Made by a program: the position numbers and the translations under genes. The notes under the pieces were generated by a model, which was not told the DNA's origin, did not search any database, and saw nothing but the letters and a program-made list of their open reading frames with translations. Below are positions 1 to 4,596 of a stretch of 9,024 bases of DNA, in pieces; the stretch's first letter is position 1, and every line of letters starts with the position of its first letter. Location: contig DQVB01000597.1 of NCBI GenBank assembly GCA_015661985.1, positions 1-9,024 of the forward strand. Direction: 5' to 3'. Source of the stretch: Planctomycetota bacterium (GTDB lineage Bacteria; Planctomycetota; Planctomycetia; Pirellulales; Thermoguttaceae).

Positions 1-146
1 AGCTGCAGGGCGGCAGCCTCGCGGGGAACGGGACGGGGCCGCCCCGCCTGGGAGAGGCGGAGCTGCAGGGCAGCAGCCTCGCGGGGAACGGGACGGGGCC
101 ACTCCGCCTCGGAGAGGCGGAGCTACAGGGCAGCAGACTCGCGGGG
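1..146. repeat. 60-bp tandem repeat, about 2.4 copies, with internal hairpin
   Basis: Copies start at 1, 61 and 121, all with AGCTRCAGGGC. Copies 1 and 2 differ at only 4 of 60 positions. Copy 3 matches copy 2 for about 26 bases with 2 mismatches and then diverges. Each full unit ends in an inverted repeat. In copy 2 the arms are 102-110 and 114-122, a 9-bp stem with loop GGA. In copy 1 the stem is only 6 bp (44-49 with 55-60). Plus-strand frame 3 is open from position 3 to a TGA at 168-170, and 60 is a multiple of 3. The repeat could therefore encode a 20-residue repeat at the C-terminus of a gene starting outside the window. The predicted peptide is low-complexity, so a non-coding intergenic repeat is equally possible. 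The array may extend beyond the left edge. Confidence 0.85.
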
Positions 147-166
147 GGAGCGGATTTGGGAAGCAG

Positions 167-176
167 GTGATATCAC
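167..176. promoter_or_regulatory. Perfect 10-bp palindrome, possible operator
   Basis: GTGATATCAC is a perfect inverted repeat lying 36 bp upstream of the start codon at 213. GTGA/TCAC half-sites are common in operators of helix-turn-helix regulators, but the 2-bp spacing is shorter than that of CRP sites. No convincing -35/-10 pair was recognised around it. The palindrome is a direct observation and an operator role is a guess. Confidence 0.3.
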
Positions 177-212
177 AGGGTTGGACTTCGGCGTTAGGAA
201 GGAGGCTTTGCC

Positions 213-1166
213 ATGTGGCGGCTGGGGTGTATCGTTCTGGTGATCGGCTGGGGTTTGGGCAGTGAACTTGTCGGGAAAGCATGGGCAACCAACGGGGCGC
301 TCGACCAGGAGGAGGCTGCGGTCGAGTCGCCGGAGGCGACGCCGACAGAGGGGCGTGACGAGGCCGCGGTCTTCGCCGAGCTCTGGTGGCTGACAGACTA
401 CGCTGCAGCCACCGAGCGGGCGCGTCGGGAGGCGAAGAGGTTGTTCATCTACTTCCAGCGACCGGGCAATGGCACGTGCCGGGAATTCGAAGAGTATTCC
501 CTTTCCGACCGAGCCGTGATGGAGTCGCTGCGGTCTTTTGTGCGGCTGAAGGTGCCGATCGACGTAAAAATCGAGCGAGAGGGTTCCCGAGTGAAGCTCT
601 TGGGCCAATCCGCCTATCGAGAGATGTTGGGAAGGCCTGGGGTGGCCATCGTGGACTGGGCTAGCCAGGGCCAGGCTTTTTACGGAAAAGTGGTCAGCAC
701 GTTTCCCTTCCTCGGACAAGAGCCGTACGGACCGGAGGAGGTGCTGGCCATGCTGCAGTTGCCTCCGGCGACGCTGACCCAGCGGACGCTGATCTACGCG
801 GTGCGAACTCATCCGGACCGGCCGGCCAGTACCGACGGGAAGCTGGATCCGTATCTGTGCCAGGAAGCGGAGCTGCATGCCACCTACCAGGCCCGCATCC
901 GCTTGCAGGGCCACCACAACTGGGAGCGGCGGTTTCACCGGATCAATCGGACGCTGCCCCGGGGTCTGGTGGCCTGTGAGGTGTGCGCTGAAAGCTGGCC
1001 TGGTCAGAACCTGGTCGAGGCGGCCATTGAATGCGTGCGCTGCTGGCGACTGTCCTCCGGGCATTGGAGCGCGGTGCGCGAGAAGCACGCCGTGTACGGC
1101 TATGATATGAAACGGGGCCGAAATGGCGTCTGGTATGCGACGGGCATTTTCGGACGGCGGTGGTGA
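213..1166 (+). CDS. Exported thioredoxin-like / CAP (SCP) domain fusion protein
   Basis: The product has 317 residues. The ATG at 213 is preceded by AAGGAGG (199-205) with a 7-nt spacer, which fixes the start. Residues 1-25 form a signal peptide with likely cleavage after AWA. Residues about 50-185 look like a thioredoxin-fold domain of the Thioredoxin_7/DUF255-like kind: WWLTDYAAATERARREAKR leading into a beta strand (LFIYF), then PGNGTCREFEE at the active-site helix, and GRPGVAIVD at the cis-proline position (Pro142). Only Cys89 is present where a CxxC would sit, so dithiol oxidoreductase activity is unlikely. Residues about 210-317 resemble a YkwD-type CAP domain: His222 (ELHATYQARI), Glu256 (CEVCAESW), His284 (SSGHW) and the ending GVWYATGIFG. 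Two Cys pairs (255/258, 274/277) could form disulfides or bind metal. It is probably periplasmic or surface-located. The biochemical function is unknown. It appears monocistronic, with hairpins downstream. Confidence 0.85.
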   Translation: MWRLGCIVLVIGWGLGSELVGKAWATNGALDQEEAAVESPEATPTEGRDEAAVFAELWWLTDYAAATERARREAKRLFIYFQRPGNGTCREFEEYSLSDRAVMESLRSFVRLKVPIDVKIEREGSRVKLLGQSAYREMLGRPGVAIVDWASQGQAFYGKVVSTFPFLGQEPYGPEEVLAMLQLPPATLTQRTLIYAVRTHPDRPASTDGKLDPYLCQEAELHATYQARIRLQGHHNWERRFHRINRTLPRGLVACEVCAESWPGQNLVEAAIECVRCWRLSSGHWSAVREKHAVYGYDMKRGRNGVWYATGIFGRRW

Positions 1167-1222
1167 GGCCCCCCGGGGCCGCGACCAACTGCGGGCCGCA
1201 GAACAAGGTGAGCGACTTTCGT

Positions 1223-1246
1223 GGGACAAGCATCCCCGCTTGTCCC
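1223..1246. terminator. Hairpin downstream of the thioredoxin/CAP gene, terminator-like
   Basis: A perfect 9-bp stem, GGGACAAGC (1223-1231) with GCTTGTCCC (1238-1246), has loop ATCCCC and is followed by a short, weak T tract (CTTTG). It lies 57 bp after the stop codon at 1166. It could terminate that transcript. Its core (CAAGC/GCTTG) recurs in the two palindromes downstream, so it may instead be one copy of a repeat family. Confidence 0.5.
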
Positions 1247-1304
1247 CTTTGTCCAAATGCAACCACCCAGGGTGCCTCGACAGACGTATCCTCATTCTCC
1301 GATG

Positions 1305-1318
1305 AAGCGAGAACGCTT
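1305..1318. repeat. Short palindrome AAGCG-AGAA-CGCTT
   Basis: This is a 5-bp inverted repeat with a 4-nt loop. It is identical at 13 of 14 positions to the core at 1337-1350 (AAGCGAGGACGCTT), which starts 32 bp further on. It lacks the extended GGGC/GCCC flanks of that copy and so looks like a shorter or decayed relative. Confidence 0.55.
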
Positions 1319-1325
1319 ATTGTTT

Positions 1326-1360
1326 GTGGTCCGGGCAAGCGAGGACGCTTGCCCTACCAC
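1326..1360. repeat. Extended palindromic element with GGGCAAGCG / CGCTTGCCC arms
   Basis: A perfect 9-bp stem (1333-1341 with 1346-1354) encloses the tetraloop AGGA. Outside it, GTGGT (1326-1330) pairs with ACCAC (1356-1360) across a small CC/T internal loop, giving about 14 bp of pairing. No T tract follows, so a simple intrinsic terminator is not favoured. It may be a dispersed palindromic (REP-like) element or a structured part of the mla 5' untranslated region. Confidence 0.6.
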
Positions 1361-1702
1361 TTCTTCCTCACCCGAAGCCTCGTGTGGGCGTGGCGGGGCG
1401 ATCTAGATTTGGCCGTAATCTGCCCAGTTTCTCTACTTTGACGAGTCCACAGAATCCGCATTGTTTGCTCAAGCGGAACGATCGTACGGGTCGAAGTTAG
1501 GGGAGGCTCAGCTTGGCTGCGCGGGGGCCGTATGCGGGCCGGCCGAACTTTCGGGGGTGGCTCGCCTCGGTGCGGTCGGTCCTCCGGGCCGAGCGGGTTT
1601 TGTTTGTCCCTGGTGCCCTTTGAAGGTTCGAGAGTACTTCTGCCGGATCAGGCCATGGCGAGCGGTTCGAGCATGCCCGCCGCCCGGCAAGGGTGGGGCC
1701 CA

Positions 1703-2524
1703 ATGCGGGCGGTCGGCCAATGGGTAGGCGAGGTAGGCCAGCGGATCGTGGACTGGATCTGCGGGCTGGGCGGCATCGCTTTGTTCAGCTTCTGGACGGT
1801 CGTCTGGCTCCTCACTCGCCGACCTCGCAGAGGGACCATCCTGAGCAACTTCTACCAGATCGGCGTGTTGAGCTTGCCGGTGGTGGCTTTGACCGGCACG
1901 TTTATCGGCATGGTCCTGGCCGTGCAAAGCTACAACCAGTTTCGTATGCTGGGGTTGGAGACACGGCTGGGGGCGGTGATCAACATGGCGCTGGTGCGGG
2001 AATTGGGCCCTGTGTTGGCCGCCACCATGTTGGCCGGCCGCGTCGGCAGCTCGATGGCCGCCGAGTTGGGTACGATGCGCGTGACCGAGCAGATCGACGC
2101 GTTGGCCAGTATGGGGGTCAACCCGATCCACTACCTGGTGGTGCCCCGGTTCCTGGGATGCTTGGTACTGATCCCCATGCTGACCATCATGGCGGACTTC
2201 ATGGGCCTCGTGGGAGGCTATTTCTACAGCGTGCTGCTTTTGGACATCGATCGTTATTACTACTTGGAGTATTCAGCCCGCTTCGTCGGCTGGTTCGACA
2301 TGTTGTCCGGCGTATTCAAGACGTTTTTCTTCGGCGCTGCGATCGCCCTGATCGGGTGCCATCGCGGATTCAACTGCGATCCGGGCGCCGAAGGGGTTGG
2401 CCGGGCGGCGACGGCGGCCTTTGTGCATTCCTTTGTGACGATCCTGCTTCTGGACTTGATGTTGAATATCGGCCTGGAGGGTTTCTACCGGCTGCTGTGG
2501 CCTGAGGGGCCGCGGATCTTTTGA
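1703..2524 (+). CDS. mlaE: MlaE-family ABC transporter permease
   Basis: This is the integral inner-membrane permease of an MCE/Mla lipid transporter, partner of the ATPase and MCE protein encoded next. From the start chosen here it has 273 residues, close to the usual 250-270 of the family. The family hallmark is clear: ALVRELGPVLAATMLAGRVG (about residues 96-115) followed by ELGTMRVTEQIDALASMGVNP. About five to six hydrophobic segments are visible (about 24-37, 55-75, 95-118, 148-171, 205-219, 240-257), after an amphipathic N-terminal helix (MRAVGQWVGEVGQRIVDWI) typical of MlaE. Start choice: ATG 1703 follows a G-rich stretch (1691-1698) and leaves a homologous-looking N-terminus. In-frame ATGs at 1655 and 1532 are possible but would add residues that look non-coding (rich in G, S, R and C). 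The frame is open back to 1442. The stop is 1 nt before the next gene. Confidence 0.93.
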   Translation: MRAVGQWVGEVGQRIVDWICGLGGIALFSFWTVVWLLTRRPRRGTILSNFYQIGVLSLPVVALTGTFIGMVLAVQSYNQFRMLGLETRLGAVINMALVRELGPVLAATMLAGRVGSSMAAELGTMRVTEQIDALASMGVNPIHYLVVPRFLGCLVLIPMLTIMADFMGLVGGYFYSVLLLDIDRYYYLEYSARFVGWFDMLSGVFKTFFFGAAIALIGCHRGFNCDPGAEGVGRAATAAFVHSFVTILLLDLMLNIGLEGFYRLLWPEGPRIF

Positions 2525-2525
2525 G

Positions 2526-3359
2526 ATGGACGTTTCCGGCGGACACGGCGAAAGCAAAGAGGAAGCGCTGCTGAGGGCCGATGGGTTGTGGGTCCGTTTC
2601 GGCCGGCAGGTGGTGTTGCGCGACATCAGCTTTGCCGTCGCCCGGGGGCAGACGCTGGCCGTGATCGGCGAAAGCGGCTGCGGCAAGACGGTACTGCTGA
2701 AGACGCTGGTGGGGCTGATCAACCCGTGGCGAGGGGCAGTCTATTTTGACGGGAAGAACCTGAGCTCCTTGGATGAGAAACAGCTGGCCCTGCAGCGGAT
2801 GCGATTCGGTTTCGTCTTCCAAAGCGCAGCCCTTTTCGACAGCCTCACGGTGGGCCAGAACGTGGCTTTCCCGTTGGAGCAGCACACCCGGAAGTCGGAC
2901 GAGGAGATCCAGCGGATCGTCGTCTCGCGACTGGCCGAAGTGGGCCTGTCCGAAGACGTGATCCTGAAGCGTCCGGCCGAGCTGTCCGGGGGAATGCGCA
3001 AGCGAGTTGGACTGGCCCGAGCCTTGGCCCTGGAACCCGAAGTGGTCCTCTACGACGAACCGACCACCGGGTTGGATCCCATCATGAGCGACGTCATCGC
3101 CGAATTGATCCTCAGGGCCCGGCAGCGCCATCCGGTCACCAGCATTGTGGTGACCCACGACTTGCGAGCGGCCCGCAAAGTGGCTGACCGGGTGATCATG
3201 CTTTATCCGCTAACCCGGCTGGGTGCGGACGAACCGCAGATCGTCTACGCAGGGCCGCCCGAGGCAATGGAATCGGCCGCCGATCCACGGGTCAGCCAGT
3301 TTGCGCGGGGCGAGGCCAGAGACCGGCTGGTCGAAACCGGCCTCTCGGGGGGTGTGTGA
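2526..3359 (+). CDS. mlaF: MlaF-family ABC transporter ATP-binding protein
   Basis: This 277-residue cytoplasmic ATPase is predicted to power lipid movement through the MlaE-type permease. All ABC ATPase motifs are intact: Walker A GESGCGKT (48-55), Q-loop Gln99 in FVFQSAALFDSLTVGQNV, signature LSGGM (153-157) followed by RKRVGLARALALEP, Walker B VVLYDEP with catalytic Glu178, D-loop GLDP, and H-loop His211 in IVVTHDL. The phrase ALFDSLTVGQNVAFPL and the signature with GGMRKRV are typical of the Mla/Ttg2A group rather than other importers. The C-terminal extension after residue about 235 (YAGPPEAMES through SQFARGEA) matches the MlaF tail. It starts 1 nt after the permease stop, and its own stop overlaps the next start, so the three genes are almost certainly co-transcribed. 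Confidence 0.96.
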   Translation: MDVSGGHGESKEEALLRADGLWVRFGRQVVLRDISFAVARGQTLAVIGESGCGKTVLLKTLVGLINPWRGAVYFDGKNLSSLDEKQLALQRMRFGFVFQSAALFDSLTVGQNVAFPLEQHTRKSDEEIQRIVVSRLAEVGLSEDVILKRPAELSGGMRKRVGLARALALEPEVVLYDEPTTGLDPIMSDVIAELILRARQRHPVTSIVVTHDLRAARKVADRVIMLYPLTRLGADEPQIVYAGPPEAMESAADPRVSQFARGEARDRLVETGLSGGV

Positions 3360-4507
3360 TGGACGAGCGGATGATCCAGTTCCGCATCGGCGTGATGGTG
3401 CTGGCCACCGTCGTCATTGCGGCCATTCTCCTGGTGGTCTTTGGCGAGGGGCCCGAGCTGTTCCGGCCCACCTACAGGGTGACCATCCGCGCCCCGGAGG
3501 CCGCCGGAGTGACGATCGGGACTCCGGTGCGGCGGCGTGGTATTCTCATCGGACGGATCAGCGATGTGCGCTTCGATGAAGCCGGCCGGGAAGTGGTCCT
3601 CACGGCCCGGATCTACTCGCAGTTCACCATCCGCCAGAACGAACAGTGCGTCATTACCGCTGGGTTGTTAGGCGAACCGGAGGTGGATTTCGGTCCGCCG
3701 GCCGAAGGCCCCTTGGCTGAAGCCACCGTCCCGCCCGGAGCTTCCCTCACGGCAACGGTGCGCCGGGGCCCGGTGGAAGTGATCACCAACCTGGAACAAC
3801 GCCTGGCCACCGCCGCCGACTCGGTGAGGACAACCAGCAAACGGGTGGAAGCGGCAGCGGAGCAGATCACCAACCTGCTGAAGGTGAACGAAGAGACCAT
3901 CACCAGCATGCTGCAAAAGGCCGACCGGAACATGGAGATTCTGGGGCAAGCGGTGGGGAACCTCAACGAACTGATTGCCGATGAAGAAGTACGCCAGCGG
4001 ATCCGGGAGGGCTTGGCCCAGCTCCCGGATCTGGTTCAGCAGGCCAGCGATACACTGAAATCGGTCGATACCACCTTCGCGGAATTGAACCAACAGATGC
4101 CCAGGCTGCGACGCTTCGTGGATGCTTTGGAGGAGCAAGGTCCGGAGATCGTCCAGGATGTGGCCCAGGCGGCTGAACACGCCAAGGGCGTCACCCGCCG
4201 CTTGGAGGAAGAGCTGGAGGTGCTGGGCCAGGCCCTGAGGAGTGAACAGGGATCGCTGGGTCAACTGCTCCACAACCCGGATCTGTACCAGAACCTCAAC
4301 CGGGCGGCCATGAACATCGAGGAGTTGACGCGCCAGCTGCGACCGATCGCCAGCGACCTGCGAGTGTTCAGCGACAAGATCGCCCGCCATCCAGAGCTTC
4401 TCGGCGTACGGGGTGCCTTGCAGCGCAACCCCGGGGTCAAGGGGCTGCCCCATTTGTACCCAAGCGACCAAGCCTCGCGATGGGCCGCCCCGCCACGCCG
4501 ACGCTGA
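3359..4507 (+). CDS. mlaD: MlaD-family MCE-domain protein with long helical C-terminus
   Basis: This is a membrane-anchored, periplasmic lipid-binding subunit of the Mla-type transporter, 382 residues from the ATG that overlaps the ATPase stop (TGATG, 3357-3361). A GTG one codon upstream is also possible. One transmembrane anchor spans residues about 8-28. A single MCE domain covers about 37-113, with the conserved GVTIGTPVRRRGILIGRISDV and a closing strand LLGEPEVDFGP. From about 140 to 345 the sequence is almost continuous polar heptad-like helix, containing GSLGQLLHNPDLYQNL (about 298-313), a motif seen in many long MCE proteins. The last residues are an Arg/Pro-rich tail. E. coli MlaD has only 183 residues. 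The extra helix suggests a hexameric tube reaching away from the inner membrane, as in PqiB or mycobacterial Mce proteins, which is inference. The translational overlap implies coupling with mlaF. Confidence 0.93.
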   Translation: MDERMIQFRIGVMVLATVVIAAILLVVFGEGPELFRPTYRVTIRAPEAAGVTIGTPVRRRGILIGRISDVRFDEAGREVVLTARIYSQFTIRQNEQCVITAGLLGEPEVDFGPPAEGPLAEATVPPGASLTATVRRGPVEVITNLEQRLATAADSVRTTSKRVEAAAEQITNLLKVNEETITSMLQKADRNMEILGQAVGNLNELIADEEVRQRIREGLAQLPDLVQQASDTLKSVDTTFAELNQQMPRLRRFVDALEEQGPEIVQDVAQAAEHAKGVTRRLEEELEVLGQALRSEQGSLGQLLHNPDLYQNLNRAAMNIEELTRQLRPIASDLRVFSDKIARHPELLGVRGALQRNPGVKGLPHLYPSDQASRWAAPPRRR

Positions 4508-4532
4508 GCGACACGGCCGCCCCACCGCTCGC

Positions 4533-4569
4533 TGCCGGCCTCGGGAGCATCCGGCTCTGCTGGCCGGCA
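4533..4569. terminator. GC-rich hairpin between convergent genes
   Basis: TGCCGGCC (4533-4540) pairs perfectly with GGCCGGCA (4562-4569). Inside the 21-nt interval a second stem is possible, GGAGC (4544-4548) with GCTCT (4554-4558, one G-U pair). It sits between the mlaD stop (4507) and the stop of the minus-strand gene (4597), where a bidirectional terminator would be expected. No T tract flanks it on either strand, so termination is inferred from position and structure only. Confidence 0.45.
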
Positions 4570-4596
4570 CCTCGTCGCCGCTGACCGGGCCTCGGA

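Larger units (their letters stand above)
1167..1702. other. Long intergenic region upstream of the mla operon, with palindromes
   Basis: No credible gene was found here. Short open frames on both strands give low-complexity peptides rich in G, R, P, S and C without family resemblance. The interval opens with GGCCCC-CC-GGGGCC directly after the stop codon (1167-1180) and holds three AAGC/GCTT palindromes at 1223-1246, 1305-1318 and 1333-1354. GC content drops in parts (about 1250-1330 and 1400-1500). The mla promoter probably lies in the second AT-richer part. TTGACG at 1438-1443 is a possible -35 element, but no clear -10 partner is seen. If permease translation starts at 1532 or 1655, the interval is shorter. 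Confidence 0.7.

Noticed and set aside
1..146. Tandem repeats as a CRISPR array
   Set aside because: The units are contiguous 60-mers with no unique spacers between constant repeats, and no cas gene is seen.
3..170. Plus-strand open frame through the repeats as a separate gene
   Set aside because: No start codon or ribosome binding site lies in the window and the peptide is low-complexity. It could only be the tail of a gene outside the left edge, so it is noted under the repeat.
123..1295. Long minus-strand open frame opposite the thioredoxin/CAP gene
   Set aside because: It is an antisense shadow of a GC-rich gene. Its peptide is rich in R, P, H and L without domains, while the plus frame has a signal peptide, recognisable folds and a strong ribosome binding site.
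1438..1467. Sigma70-like promoter with TTGACG as the -35 element
   Set aside because: No acceptable -10 hexamer lies at 16-18 bp spacing (only TTGTTT-like sequence), so it was not listed as a promoter.
1532..1702. N-terminal extension of the permease from ATG 1532 or 1655
   Set aside because: The added residues are rich in G, S, R and C and unlike MlaE N-termini, while ATG 1703 begins with the family-typical amphipathic helix. The alternatives are kept as possible but less likely.
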